From assembly GCF_900109825.1 (NCBI RefSeq), contig NZ_FOBL01000015.1, positions 1 to 63,578 of the forward strand: a DNA stretch of 63,578 nucleotides. The letters are read 5' to 3'. A program made the translations under genes and the position numbers. The notes under the pieces are model-generated. The model was not told where the DNA came from. It made no database searches and was given only the letters and a program-made list of their open reading frames with translations. This document shows positions 28,255 to 37,521 of the stretch, piece after piece; the stretch's first letter is position 1, and the number at the start of each line of letters is the position of its first letter. The stretch is from Alkalibacterium putridalgicola. Its GTDB lineage: Bacteria; Bacillota; Bacilli; Lactobacillales; Carnobacteriaceae_A.

Positions 28255-29312
28255 CCTCTCCCTCCTTTACGTGCCAGAAAGAGAAAGAACGGGACGCCGA
28301 TCAGCGCTGTCAGTGTTCCAACAGGCGTTTCATAGGGAGGGTTGATCACACGGGCACCAATGTCGGCCAGCACAAGCAGGCTGGCTCCGAATAAAGCAGA
28401 TATCGGAAGGACCCATCGATAATCCAGGCCTACGATTTTTTTCGTCATGTGCGGGATGACCAGACCTATAAAACCGACCGCCCCCGCTATGGAAACAGCT
28501 GCCCCCGTCAAGACCAGAACAATGAGTAAAGAAATCAGTTTTATCCATCCGATTCTCAGTCCCAGTCCCCTAGCCATCTCTTCACCCAGCGAGAGGATCG
28601 TAAGAGAACGTGAGAGCGTTAATGAAGCAAATAAACCGATGATCCCAATGAGAGCGATCACCGTGACACTTTCGATTCTCACCCCCGCAACTCCACCGGC
28701 ATACCAGAAACTCATGTCTCTGGCTACATCAAAATGGATCGCGATCATCGTTGACAATGATTGAAGCAGCGCACTGACTGCGGATCCAGCTAAGGCAAGT
28801 TTTACAGGCGTCAATCCTCTTTGAGTGAAGAACCCTATAGAAAAAACCATGCCTGCTCCCAATGCTGCTCCCGTAAAGGACCAGAAAATCAGCTGATAAT
28901 GTGACAGCTGTGGGAACAAGGCAAAGCCAAGCGCGATCATAAAGGCCGACCCAGACGTCACACCCATGATAGAAGGCGACGCAAGTGGATTGAGCGTCAA
29001 TGCCTGCATGATCACACCCGAAACGGCTAACGACGCTCCAACAACCGCTGCAGCAAGGACTCGAGGAATACGCAGATCAACCAGGATCACATGCGCAGTA
29101 TCCGTTGCATCAAAGTTCCATATCGCCTCGCCGATCATTTCCCACGTGAGTTCAGCCGCACCGAAGCGCAGAGAGAGAAGCATCAGCAGAAACAGGATCA
29201 CACCACTCGTGAAGAAGATCCAAGCCGTCGGATGCGAATGACTCAACCGTCTCATTAAACGTTTCTGTATATCTTTATCTGTTAGTTGTTTACGTCTGAT
29301 TTCATCCATCAT
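28245..29312 (-). CDS. FecCD-family siderophore transporter permease (first)
   Basis: A 355-residue multi-spanning permease related to its neighbour. Motifs include PRVLAAAVVGASLAVSGVIMQ, NPLASPSIMGVTSGS and the coupling helix LGEEMARGLGLR. GGAAAGAGAG precedes two adjacent ATG codons (29312 and 29309); either may be used. It is the first transporter gene of the operon, about 200 bp after the small ORF at 29514-29660 and about 390 bp from the Fur-controlled promoter. Confidence 0.92.
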   Translation of the reverse strand: MMDEIRRKQLTDKDIQKRLMRRLSHSHPTAWIFFTSGVILFLLMLLSLRFGAAELTWEMIGEAIWNFDATDTAHVILVDLRIPRVLAAAVVGASLAVSGVIMQALTLNPLASPSIMGVTSGSAFMIALGFALFPQLSHYQLIFWSFTGAALGAGMVFSIGFFTQRGLTPVKLALAGSAVSALLQSLSTMIAIHFDVARDMSFWYAGGVAGVRIESVTVIALIGIIGLFASLTLSRSLTILSLGEEMARGLGLRIGWIKLISLLIVLVLTGAAVSIAGAVGFIGLVIPHMTKKIVGLDYRWVLPISALFGASLLVLADIGARVINPPYETPVGTLTALIGVPFFLFLARKGGRGWK

Positions 29313-29513
29313 TACTCTCTTTCCTCTGTATCAGGATCTGTCCGTCTATACTTCTCTCTCCTCTAGGCCTATATTAAGAGAAGACACAATGTTTTTTCCT
29401 TCTTTTGGATCTCAGACAGGCTGTGCTGCAATCAAGACTATCTCGATCGGTTCGGCTTCTTCTGTAACGTACCTTCCTTCATCCTACGGTATACAATCGG
29501 AAGCCGTTAAAGA

Positions 29514-29660
29514 TTAAGGTCCGCCACAAGTCGCCTTAACTACTGTGATAATTTTCTCGTTTAATAGAATGCCAGAATCGAAAGGTTTAGCCTGGATAAT
29601 CATATACTCCATCGCTTTCATAGCAGTAATAGCCGCCTCACTGTCAACGTCCATCTGCAT
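29514..29660 (-). CDS. 48-residue ORF directly behind the Fur box
   Basis: A short frame with a good ribosome binding site (AGGAG, 10 nt before the ATG) as first gene of the iron transcript. The predicted peptide starts MQMDVDSEAAITAMKAM, has a central IIQAKPFDSGILLNEKII and ends VVKATCGGP. I do not recognise it. After its TAA the same frame continues through nine codons, a TAG, and 23 more codons ending IEIVLIAAQPV before a TGA at 29414. So it is either a genuine small protein or the first part of an older gene of about 80 codons broken by two stops. No other ORF explains the 200 bp before the permease. Confidence 0.45.
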   Translation of the reverse strand: MQMDVDSEAAITAMKAMEYMIIQAKPFDSGILLNEKIITVVKATCGGP

Positions 29661-29683
29661 CTTTCTAGCTCTCCTGAATTAAT

Positions 29684-29738
29684 TGAGAATGATTATCACC
29701 TTCATATAAGTTATACCATTCACAAAGTCGCTTGTAAA
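29684..29738 (-). promoter_or_regulatory. Fur-controlled promoter of the iron transport operon
   Basis: On the minus strand: -35 TTTACA (29733-29738), a 17-bp spacer and -10 TATAAC (29710-29715). The 15-bp TGAGAATGATTATCA at 29684-29698 differs from the Fur 7-1-7 consensus TGATAATNATTATCA at one position and lies over the start of transcription. Iron-loaded Fur should block the operon. The layout mirrors the Zur-controlled znuA promoter. Confidence 0.85.
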
Positions 29739-29764
29739 GGCTAGATAAGGAAATGGCAGCGTTA

Positions 29765-29806
29765 TAAAAAAAGACAATGCACTGAGAATAAACTCAGCAC
29801 ATTGTC
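29765..29806 (-). terminator. terminator of the first GPH symporter gene
   Basis: Stem GACAATGTGCTGAG / CTCAGTGCATTGTC (one G-U pair) followed by seven T on the minus strand, 18 nt after the stop codon. Confidence 0.85.
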
Positions 29807-29823
29807 CTCGAACTAATTAAAAC

Positions 29824-31335
29824 TTAAATTTCTTTATTGTGTAACACTTCTTGTCTTCTGGACTCGATTTCAGCCTGAATCTCTTCCATTTTTGCTTTAT
29901 CTAAATCATAGAACTTCATTGCAACGAGTGAAGCGATCCATGCAAACATCAGCGTTCCAACGAACAAGAACATTGTGACCCAGAGAATCTCATCTGAATA
30001 TGGTGTAGTAACATCCGGGAAAATCTGGTCAAAACCGATAAATGCAAGAGTGATTCCGATAACTGTCTGACCAAATGAAGAAATCATTTTGTCAACAAAT
30101 GAGAAGATGGTCCCCATTACCCCAGGAGCATAACGCCCTGTTCTATATGTCTCATAGTCCGTCACATCTGGTATCATTGGAATGACCAGTCCGCCGGATA
30201 AGGTTCTTACACCGTTACCGATGACATATAAACTTAGGAATGCGATCGTCATGAAACCCATATTGCTCATTGAAATTTGTGATGGGTCGCCAAAAACGAT
30301 CAGCAGGAACATACCGCCATAAGTGATCATTGAAAGCCAGGTAGCGCCTATATATCCTTTTTTGGTTCCAAACTTACCAGCCATACGCGTGCCGAATATA
30401 GCGATGATGATATTCGGTATCAATAATATCCCTGAAATCACACCAAACAATCCATAATCTCCAATAATGATACCGAAAAGCATGACCATTACGATCGAGT
30501 TACCAGCGATAGTCTGGCCCAGTTTATCTGTAGAAGCAGCCACGATCAGCATTTGAAGCGGGCGATTTCCTTTAAGGATCTGCCACATATCTTTGAGTGT
30601 GATTTTTACTGCTTTACCCGTCCCAAAGAATTCTGTACGATCTTTTTCCCATATTCCGATAATGGCAAGAGTCGTCAGTATTCCAGAGATAGCAATAACG
30701 GTCAATGTAAACTCTGCAAATAATGCAGCACTGTTGAATGTTCCATATTTTGGAACCAGATAGTTAGCCAGATAAATACCCGCTCCGGCAAACAATAATG
30801 ACGTCATTGAAATATCAAAGGTAGAAAAGAGCGGTCGCTGTTCGGGATCATTGGTCAGTACGGATTGACCAGACTTAGTTACTGCCGTCTGGAAAGTGTA
30901 TCCAATAATGTAAAGCAGATATAATAAAATGAAATAGGGCAAGCGTAATGGATCAGGTACCAAATGGTTTGTGAAGAACAGCAGCAGTACCACGACAGTC
31001 ATTGTCAAATAGCCTGCCAGCATGAAAGGTCTGAATTTTCCGTATTTCCCATCTGTCTTATCGATCCATAATCCAATGATCGGATCGGTGATACCATCGA
31101 ACATTCGACTTCCGGTAATTAGCGTTGAGACCAGCACTGTTCCGAGCCCCACAACCCCAGTAGCAAAGTAGGCAACGTTCATCATCAGGAACATATAAAT
31201 ATTCGTCGCACTATTATTAGCGGCAAAGAATCCCATCTGCCAGATTTTAGCTCGTCTATAGTTCTTTGGATTAGCTGATTTTGGAAGGATCTTGTCTACC
31301 GCTACAGCTTCAGTTGGTTTGTGCGTTGTTTGCAT
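29824..31335 (-). CDS. GPH-family glycoside:cation symporter, copy 1
   Basis: A 503-residue protein with about twelve membrane segments, in the glycoside-pentoside-hexuronide family (MelB/UidB type). It has the family motif DGITDPIIGLWIDKTDGKYGKFRPF. The position next to kdgK-eda and the shared operator suggest it imports beta-glucuronides or hexuronates. Two further copies at 44034 and 46719 are close relatives. AAAGGAG fixes the start at 31335; an upstream in-frame ATG lacks a site. It is a monocistronic gene with operator, cre-like site and terminator. Confidence 0.88.
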   Translation of the reverse strand: MQTTHKPTEAVAVDKILPKSANPKNYRRAKIWQMGFFAANNSATNIYMFLMMNVAYFATGVVGLGTVLVSTLITGSRMFDGITDPIIGLWIDKTDGKYGKFRPFMLAGYLTMTVVVLLLFFTNHLVPDPLRLPYFILLYLLYIIGYTFQTAVTKSGQSVLTNDPEQRPLFSTFDISMTSLLFAGAGIYLANYLVPKYGTFNSAALFAEFTLTVIAISGILTTLAIIGIWEKDRTEFFGTGKAVKITLKDMWQILKGNRPLQMLIVAASTDKLGQTIAGNSIVMVMLFGIIIGDYGLFGVISGILLIPNIIIAIFGTRMAGKFGTKKGYIGATWLSMITYGGMFLLIVFGDPSQISMSNMGFMTIAFLSLYVIGNGVRTLSGGLVIPMIPDVTDYETYRTGRYAPGVMGTIFSFVDKMISSFGQTVIGITLAFIGFDQIFPDVTTPYSDEILWVTMFLFVGTLMFAWIASLVAMKFYDLDKAKMEEIQAEIESRRQEVLHNKEI

Positions 31336-31412
31336 GATATAACACTCCTTTTTTTGTTTTAAAGCCAATAAACACAAAAAATGATTTCTACAACTTATTC
31401 GTTATACAAATG

Positions 31413-31454
31413 TAAAAGCGCTTTCTTTATATTGTATACTAGTATATTAGCATA
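31413..31454 (-). promoter_or_regulatory. operator and cre-like site ahead of symporter copy 1
   Basis: A palindromic core TATACTAGTATA (31435-31446) extends as TATACTAG-TATATTAG-CATA in plus-strand reading. Six bp further towards the gene, TAAAAGCGCTTTCT (31413-31426) matches the consensus CcpA site TGAAAGCGCTTTCA at 12 of 14 positions. Predicted: induction by a hexuronide through a GntR regulator and catabolite repression by CcpA. The rest of the 430-bp gap to kdgK is AT-rich, with a terminator at its far end. Confidence 0.75.
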
Positions 31455-31721
31455 CGATAAAAAGATATGCTAGTGTTTTATTAAGCCTTTTCATTTTGAT
31501 TTTTATTCCATTTTTATCATTTATTATTGAGATAATGATAATTTAGTATTTTATGTAAAAACGCTTACTTTAGAATAGTGAATTTTGTGACTAATTTGTG
31601 ACTAATTAGTATATCAGTCATCATAAACCTTGTCATATAAGGGTTATGATGCTATAAACTATCTTGAAATCGGCCGTCCCATCTTAAAAAAATAACTGAA
31701 CAAGAAATCTGATATACCAGT

Positions 31722-31760
31722 AAAAAAAGGCCAGCACTGCGATAAGCAGTACTGGCCTTT
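31722..31760 (-). terminator. terminator of eda-kdgK
   Basis: Stem AAAGGCCAGTACTGC / GCAGTGCTGGCCTTT (one G-U pair) with seven T on the minus strand, 7 nt past the kdgK stop. Confidence 0.9.
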
Positions 31761-31767
31761 CATCTCA

Positions 31768-32712
31768 TTAACTGTAATTGGCAATGTAACTTTCAAGTCG
31801 ACTTCTTGTCGGCAGTCCTTCATTGTCTCCGGAATGCTGAACTTGCAATGAACCGATCGCATTGGCGTAAACAGCTGCCTCCGTCCATGACCGGCCATTC
31901 AGATACCCATGAATCACGCCTACAGCGAAGCCGTCTCCGGCTCCGACTGTATCGACGACTTTATCTACTTTGAATCCTTTGACATTCACCGTTTCTTTCC
32001 CTTTTTCCGTCACAAAGGCACCATGTGCACCACTTTTTGTAATGACGACTTGGGCTCCCTGGTCCAGATAAAAATGAGCGATTTCCTCGACATCGTCCGA
32101 CCCCATGAGGATCTTTCCTTCTGCTACACCGGGGAGAACGACATCAGCATAACTGGCCAGTTCGTTGAGAACTGAAATCATCGTTTTTTCTGATTCCCAT
32201 ATCGAAGGACGGATGTTGGGATCAAACGTAATAAACGTTCCGGCTTCCTTAGCTTTTTTCATTAGATAGAATATTGCTTCCCTAACAGAAAAACTCACTG
32301 CAGGCGGGATGCCGGTAATATGCAGGAGTTCGATCGATTCGACATCCAGATTCTTGATTTCTTCAACAGATAAAGTTGTAAACGCACTGTAGCGACGATA
32401 GTATGCAGTGACTGGATCCCCGTCGCTCACTTTGTTTTTCAGCATAAGTCCTGTTTCATGGTTATCTGAAAAGAGCACACTGCTTGTGTCCATACCTTCA
32501 TTATTCAAATAATCCAATATATGTTCTCCGATAGGATCTACGCCTAACTTGGTCACATACTTCACCTTGTGATCGAGACGCGACAGCCCTATCCCCACAT
32601 TAAGTTCAGCACCTGCGACAGATCGGGTAAAGCGTGAAACATCCTTGACTGCTCCATATTCCTGTGCTCTAAACAAACCCATTGGTTCTCCAATTAATAC
32701 AACGCTAGCCAT
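31768..32712 (-). CDS. kdgK: 2-keto-3-deoxygluconate kinase
   Basis: A 314-residue PfkB-family sugar kinase that phosphorylates 2-keto-3-deoxygluconate (KDG), the product of mannonate dehydratase. Both family signatures are seen: the glycine-rich GAELNVGIGLSRLDHKVKYV near residue 35 and the C-terminal VDTVGAGDGFAVGVIHG with the catalytic aspartate. The start at 32712 follows AGGATG by 8 nt; the ATG three codons earlier is part of that ribosome binding site. It lies 10 bp after eda in a two-gene operon. Other PfkB substrates are possible, but the context is decisive. Confidence 0.92.
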   Translation of the reverse strand: MASVVLIGEPMGLFRAQEYGAVKDVSRFTRSVAGAELNVGIGLSRLDHKVKYVTKLGVDPIGEHILDYLNNEGMDTSSVLFSDNHETGLMLKNKVSDGDPVTAYYRRYSAFTTLSVEEIKNLDVESIELLHITGIPPAVSFSVREAIFYLMKKAKEAGTFITFDPNIRPSIWESEKTMISVLNELASYADVVLPGVAEGKILMGSDDVEEIAHFYLDQGAQVVITKSGAHGAFVTEKGKETVNVKGFKVDKVVDTVGAGDGFAVGVIHGYLNGRSWTEAAVYANAIGSLQVQHSGDNEGLPTRSRLESYIANYS

Positions 32713-32722
32713 TTCGCACATC

Positions 32723-33364
32723 CTATTTTAAATTATTGTATTTATCTACAAATGCCTTGGCATTTTCTGTTGCTTTGCTGTAGTCATTACCTTCTAGACC
32801 TTTAGTCAGCGCACTGCCGATACCGACTGCCCATGCACCATTTGCCATCCACTGATCCATATTGTCCAGACTTACACCGCCTGAAGGCATCATTTCCACA
32901 TGCGGGATCGGACCATGCACATTCTTGATAAACGCAGGGCCTAAGATTCCGCCTGGGAATACTTTGACGACTTCGACGCCTGTAGCCATAGCACTCGCCA
33001 CTTCTGTCACAGTGCCGCAGCCTGGCAGATAAGGGACTGCATAAGTATTACATACTGTTGAGATTTCAGGTACGAAGTTGGGGCTGACGATGAATTCTGC
33101 TCCGGCAATGATAGCCAGACGTGCTGTGATGGCATCCATGACTGTCCCTGCACCGACCACCATATCTGTGTCTGCGTATTTTTTAGCCAGTGTTTTGATC
33201 GATTCATCAGCCTGAGGTGTGGTAAACGTCACCTCGATGTTCTTGATGCCGCCTTCGTAGACAGCCTCTGATATTTTCGTTGCATCATCAGCAGACTTTC
33301 CGCGGATGACCGCAAATAAGTAGTTTTCTTTTAATTGAGATAAAATCCCTTGTTTTTTAGTCAT
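32723..33364 (-). CDS. eda: KDPG aldolase (bifunctional KHG/KDPG type)
   Basis: A 213-residue class I aldolase that splits 2-keto-3-deoxy-6-phosphogluconate into pyruvate and glyceraldehyde 3-phosphate. The Schiff-base lysine is in VVKVFPGG, the catalytic glutamate in NIEVTFTTPQA, and the phosphate-binding part in MPSGGVSLDN. AGGAGG fixes the ATG at 33364. It begins the eda-kdgK operon, whose promoter overlaps a copy of the island's operator. Confidence 0.95.
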   Translation of the reverse strand: MTKKQGILSQLKENYLFAVIRGKSADDATKISEAVYEGGIKNIEVTFTTPQADESIKTLAKKYADTDMVVGAGTVMDAITARLAIIAGAEFIVSPNFVPEISTVCNTYAVPYLPGCGTVTEVASAMATGVEVVKVFPGGILGPAFIKNVHGPIPHVEMMPSGGVSLDNMDQWMANGAWAVGIGSALTKGLEGNDYSKATENAKAFVDKYNNLK

Positions 33365-33390
33365 AATATTCCTCCTATTTTCCATGCACT

Positions 33391-33427
33391 TGTATACTAG
33401 TATAACGCTTTCTCTATATCAGCTCAA
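33391..33427 (-). promoter_or_regulatory. eda-kdgK promoter overlapped by the operator
   Basis: On the minus strand: -35 TTGAGC (33422-33427), a 17-bp spacer and -10 TATACT (33399-33404). The operator TGTATACTAGTATA (33391-33404, plus reading) covers the -10 and the start of transcription, the layout expected for a repressor. A cre-like AGAAAGCGTTATAC overlaps the spacer, with 11 of 14 matches. Confidence 0.78.
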
Positions 33428-33435
33428 CAGCTACT

Positions 33436-35397
33436 TTACATGTCATAGCTGAACTTATCTTCATTCAAGATTTCCTGCGACTGGATATACTCCACGACTT
33501 CAAGTAAGATGTCGATCTGTTTCTGAATAGCTGTCCCGATCGTTGTATCTTTGATCAATGTTCTTTCCAGTTTCCCATCGATCACATGTTTCAGACTTGT
33601 TTCATCTTTTCCACGTTCAAATAAACCGGAGACAGACTCAAAGGGCTGATGAGTCACGATCTGGAAACCGTAGGAATTGTTCAAGAGCGAATAACCCGCG
33701 ATCCCCGTAGCCGCCCTGTAGGCTTCATTCATGCCGCCGTCGATGACGATCAGACGTCCGCCGGCTTTGATCGGGCTTTCCCCTTTTTTAACTTTTATGG
33801 GGGTATGTCCATTGATTATCCTGGCACTTTTATTTTCCAGTCCAAAGGTACGCAATATTTTTTTCACTGTGTCCTCATTTTCTCTCAGGTCAAAGTAAGC
33901 ATTCCGCTTTTCCTTATGTGTTTCTTTATCTTTGATATAGTACCGTTCAAACGTTGTCATTTTGTTTCTTCCAAATAACGGAGACTTGTCACCGGCCCAG
34001 GCATACCAAAGTACATCGGTAGCATAGTCTTCACTGGAATCCGGAGACTGACTGGCTTTTCTGACGTACATATCGAAGGCATCGAGCATCCCTTTTCCTT
34101 GAACCTTCCGGCCTTCTAACTCAACTGACTGGAAATCACCGTTCTCATCCATCGGCAGACAGCCATGAAAAAGTAAATGGCCATTATAAACCAGGTACAT
34201 GCGGCCTTTTTCAAGCAGAAAGGTCATATACTTACGGATCTTTTCCGACCGCTGAAAACTTTCAATCAGCGTGTCGACAATGTGTTCCTCTTCATAAGAT
34301 AAGCGGGCCGGATCGTTTTCATCGATTCGATCATAGGGAAAGTCCGTCAGCTCGCAGTCTTTACCATCGATCTCGACCTTTTTATTCACCTTATCCACTT
34401 TCCCAAGAAACTGCCGGTTGGCCATCTGAAACTCGGGACGTCTTTCAATGATCTGCTCCTCCAGTTTGAACTGGATCACTGCCAGCGCATGATGGGCTTT
34501 CGCCAGCAGCTCTTCACTCTCTTCCTGCAGCAGAGATGAGTTTTTTAATCCTTTAGGTCTGAAGGCTTCTGTTACTTCATAGTTTTCCTCCGCATAGAGA
34601 AAAAGTGGCCGCAGATTCAACCCGTACGTTCTCTCGAGTTCAAATAAATAGCCATATCTGGCGGCGATGCGCAGGAGGGTGATCAGGTTCACTTTCGAAC
34701 CGAAGTGAGCTCCCATCCAAAGCAAATCATGATTCCCCCACTGCAAATCGACGGAATGGTGCTGTATCAGCCTTTCCATCACCTGCTCTTCCCCACTTGA
34801 ACGGTCAAAAACATCCCCCACCAGATGCAGATGATCAATCACCAGCCGCTGGACGACCTCACTCAGCGCAATGATAAAAGGCTCTGCCTGTTTCAGACTG
34901 ATCAGACGGTTCAGGATATTCCTGTAATATAAATTCTTTTTTCTTTGAGTTAAGTCTGTATAAAGGAGCTCTTCGATAATGTAGGTATATTTTTGCGGCA
35001 GAGCTTTTCTTACTTTCGACCGGGTATACTTGACTGCACAGAAGCCCATGAACTTCACCAGATGAATGATCGTATCTGCATACCAGTCATCGTCTTTTGC
35101 AGATTCGAAAGGGTCGTGTTTCAAGGCATATTCCGGGTAACTGATAAGCAGACCGAACCAGTCTTTCTGTTCAGCTGTCCACTCGTCTCCGTAATAGTTC
35201 TCCAATTTTTCCCGTACATTCCCCGCTCCGGTACGCAGGATATGTTCGAATGCTGCAGAAGAACCGTGGACATCCGAAAGATACAACTCTGTCCCTTTTG
35301 GCAGGTTCTGTATCGCTTCTAAATTGATAAGCTCTGTATAGACCGCTTCCGGTGTCGAATATTTTTCTCTGAGCAAGTTCAAATAGTACTGATCCAT
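33436..35397 (-). CDS. fbp: fructose-1,6-bisphosphatase, class III
   Basis: A 653-residue class III enzyme, the large Firmicutes type unrelated to the E. coli Fbp, that makes fructose 6-phosphate for gluconeogenesis. Metal-binding phosphoesterase motifs are visible: YLSDVHGSSAAFE near residue 43, HLVGDVFDRSSGE, LQWGNHDLLWMGA, and a late INGHTPIK. GGGAGG precedes two adjacent ATG codons; the second (35397) has the better 6-nt spacing. The open frame runs 28 codons further upstream through a terminator hairpin, which I treat as leader. It has no terminator of its own before the eda promoter. Confidence 0.95.
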   Translation of the reverse strand: MDQYYLNLLREKYSTPEAVYTELINLEAIQNLPKGTELYLSDVHGSSAAFEHILRTGAGNVREKLENYYGDEWTAEQKDWFGLLISYPEYALKHDPFESAKDDDWYADTIIHLVKFMGFCAVKYTRSKVRKALPQKYTYIIEELLYTDLTQRKKNLYYRNILNRLISLKQAEPFIIALSEVVQRLVIDHLHLVGDVFDRSSGEEQVMERLIQHHSVDLQWGNHDLLWMGAHFGSKVNLITLLRIAARYGYLFELERTYGLNLRPLFLYAEENYEVTEAFRPKGLKNSSLLQEESEELLAKAHHALAVIQFKLEEQIIERRPEFQMANRQFLGKVDKVNKKVEIDGKDCELTDFPYDRIDENDPARLSYEEEHIVDTLIESFQRSEKIRKYMTFLLEKGRMYLVYNGHLLFHGCLPMDENGDFQSVELEGRKVQGKGMLDAFDMYVRKASQSPDSSEDYATDVLWYAWAGDKSPLFGRNKMTTFERYYIKDKETHKEKRNAYFDLRENEDTVKKILRTFGLENKSARIINGHTPIKVKKGESPIKAGGRLIVIDGGMNEAYRAATGIAGYSLLNNSYGFQIVTHQPFESVSGLFERGKDETSLKHVIDGKLERTLIKDTTIGTAIQKQIDILLEVVEYIQSQEILNEDKFSYDM

Positions 35398-35428
35398 CAT
35401 TATCCTCCCAATTGATACAAGATGTTTT

Positions 35429-35462
35429 AAAAAAAGACAGCTTCCGGTTTCAGAAAGCTGCC
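35429..35462 (-). terminator. terminator between uxuB and fbp, close ahead of fbp
   Basis: Stem GGCAGCTTTC / GGAAGCTGTC (two mismatches) followed by seven T on the minus strand. It lies 92 nt past the uxuB stop codon but only about 32 nt before the fbp start. No promoter fits between the hairpin and fbp, so it may also act as an attenuator for fbp. A possible promoter (TTCTTT, 17 bp, TAAAAT) lies upstream of the hairpin near 35483-35511. Confidence 0.75.
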
Positions 35463-35553
35463 TCATTAAATCCATCTTCATTTTACTCCTAAATCCATAC
35501 TAAAAGAAGGATTTTCAATGCATTTTTTGCAGCATGAAGATGTAACGTACCTA

Positions 35554-36399
35554 TTAGACGCCTGAATAAGCGTTGAATCCACCATCGATCGGTAAAACGA
35601 CACCGTTGACAAAGCTGGCTGCATGTTCGTCAGTCAGGAACAACAGACCGCCGATCAGTTCTTCAGCTTCACCAAAGCGTCCCATTGGTGTGTTGTTCAA
35701 GATCTTGTTCGCACGAGCCGTTGGTGTGCCGTCTTCGTTGAACAACAAGGCACGGTTCTGGTTGCTCACTAAGAAACCTGGTGCGATCGCGTTGACACGG
35801 ATACCGACGTGTGAGAAGTGCACAGCCAGCCATTCAGTAAAGTTGGAGATCGCTGCTTTTGCACCTGAATAAGCAGGGATCTTCGTCAGTGGCGTAAAGC
35901 CGTTCATGCTTGAAATGTTCAGGATGTTAGCCCCTTTTCTTCCGACCATGTCTTTAGCAAAGACCTGTGTCGGCAACAGGGTTCCCAGGAAGTTCAAGTT
36001 GAATACGAATGAAATGCCGTCCTGGTCTAGATCGAAGAACGTCTTCATGTCTTCAAGACCTTCTGTTTCGTGGAATTCGTTGTCTGTCGTTGCTCGAGCA
36101 TTGTTCCCGCCGGCACCGTTGACAAGGATATCGACTTCGCCTAAGTCTTTGACTACAGCTTCTTTGGCCGCTTCGATGCTTGGTTTTTCTAAAACATTAC
36201 ATTTGTATGCACGAGCTGTTCCACCGGCATTGTTGATTTCGTCAGCGTATCCTTGTGCTGCTTCTTCATTTAAATCAAGAAGCGCTACTTTCGCGCCTGC
36301 CTGAGCATACTGCTTGGCGAATTCCGAAACTAAAACGCCGCCTGCCCCTGTCAAAACGACAACTTTACCTTTAAAATCATGTGCGTGTTGCTTTGTCAT
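35554..36399 (-). CDS. uxuB: D-mannonate oxidoreductase (fructuronate reductase), SDR type
   Basis: A 281-residue short-chain dehydrogenase, the Firmicutes type of UxuB (like Bacillus YjmF), not the larger E. coli enzyme. The nucleotide motif is VVLTGAGGVLVSEFA, the NNAG-like motif appears as VNGAGGNN, and the catalytic serine, tyrosine and lysine are in NISSMNGFTPLTKIPAYSGAKAA. It reduces D-fructuronate to D-mannonate with NAD(P)H, between UxaC and UxuA. AGGAGG precedes the ATG. It is the last gene of the glucuronide operon. Confidence 0.93.
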   Translation of the reverse strand: MTKQHAHDFKGKVVVLTGAGGVLVSEFAKQYAQAGAKVALLDLNEEAAQGYADEINNAGGTARAYKCNVLEKPSIEAAKEAVVKDLGEVDILVNGAGGNNARATTDNEFHETEGLEDMKTFFDLDQDGISFVFNLNFLGTLLPTQVFAKDMVGRKGANILNISSMNGFTPLTKIPAYSGAKAAISNFTEWLAVHFSHVGIRVNAIAPGFLVSNQNRALLFNEDGTPTARANKILNNTPMGRFGEAEELIGGLLFLTDEHAASFVNGVVLPIDGGFNAYSGV

Positions 36400-36426
36400 A
36401 ATATTTTCCTCCTATGGGTTGGTTTT

Positions 36427-37470
36427 TTATTTACCTGCTTTTTGTACTGCTTCGTATAAACCGTTCAGATAGGTTGCTCCTAAGGCACGGTCATATAAGC
36501 CGTAGCCTGGTTTGCCTGTTTCTCCCCAAATCATGCGGCCGTGGTCCGGACGGATAGATCCTTCAAATCCGTGATCAGACAAAGCTTTAACCACTTCGTA
36601 CATGTCGATGGATCCCATTTTAGACAAGTGTGCGGATTCTTCGAAAGATTTACCTTCACCTGTCAGCTTGACGTTACGCGCGTGCACAAAGTTCACACGG
36701 TCTTTTTCAAGCATGTCTTTCAGCATAGCAACGGCATCATTTTTCGGATCAGATGCATACGAACCGACACAAGCTGTCACACCGTTGTATTTTGAGTCAT
36801 ATAAGTTGATGAAACGGTTCAGAGCTTCTTTATTGGTAATGACACGTGGCAAGCCGAAAATACTGTAAGGAGGATCATCCGGATGGATCGCCATCTTGAC
36901 GTCAGCTTCTTCTGCAGTCGGCATGATCGCTTTGATGAAGTACTCCAGGTTTTCCCAAAGTTTTTCTGTATCGACTTCTTTATATTCATCCATCAGCTGG
37001 TTCATTTCTTCAGCTGTATAACTCTCGTCCCAGCCTGGAAGTGACAACGTGCGCGGATCCATTTTGTTGACTTCTTCTTCGTCAAAGATCAGTGCGTGCG
37101 AACCGTCTTCCAGTTCATAGTTCAAGTCAGAACGGGTCCAGTCAAAGACTGGCATGAAGTTGTAACAGACCACAGGAATGCCGGCTTCACCTAAATTACG
37201 CAGGGTTTGTTTGTAGTTTTCGATGTATTTATCACGAGATGGTTTGCCCAGTTTGATATCTTCATGAACAGGTACGCTTTCGATGACTGAAAGCTCGAGA
37301 CCTTTATCTTCGACCTGCTGTTTGAGTTCCTGGATTTTTTCCAGCGGCCAGACTTCGCCGACCGGGATATCGTAAATAGCTGATACGATCCCTTTCATGT
37401 TTGGTATTTGACGAATATAGTCTAACGATACGGGGTCAGAAGTCCCGTACCAGCGGAATGACATTTGCAT
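36427..37470 (-). CDS. uxuA: mannonate dehydratase
   Basis: A 347-residue TIM-barrel dehydratase that converts D-mannonate to 2-keto-3-deoxygluconate. The opening [22 protein letters not shown], the metal-ligand segments [17 protein letters not shown] and NFVHARNVK, and the C-terminal [12 protein letters not shown] are typical. AGGAGG precedes the ATG; a second ATG two codons later is possible. It sits between uxaC and uxuB with short gaps. Confidence 0.96.
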   Translation of the reverse strand: MQMSFRWYGTSDPVSLDYIRQIPNMKGIVSAIYDIPVGEVWPLEKIQELKQQVEDKGLELSVIESVPVHEDIKLGKPSRDKYIENYKQTLRNLGEAGIPVVCYNFMPVFDWTRSDLNYELEDGSHALIFDEEEVNKMDPRTLSLPGWDESYTAEEMNQLMDEYKEVDTEKLWENLEYFIKAIMPTAEEADVKMAIHPDDPPYSIFGLPRVITNKEALNRFINLYDSKYNGVTACVGSYASDPKNDAVAMLKDMLEKDRVNFVHARNVKLTGEGKSFEESAHLSKMGSIDMYEVVKALSDHGFEGSIRPDHGRMIWGETGKPGYGLYDRALGATYLNGLYEAVQKAGK

Positions 37471-37521
37471 AATTCTTTTCCTCCTAATTTAGTTACCTTC
37501 TATTTTATTAATATCTGAAAC

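Noticed and set aside
31525-31545. GATAATGATAAT, resembling Fur-box hexamers, between symporter copy 1 and kdgK
   Set aside because: It lies in a very AT-rich stretch, lacks the inverted half and is not at a promoter of an iron gene.
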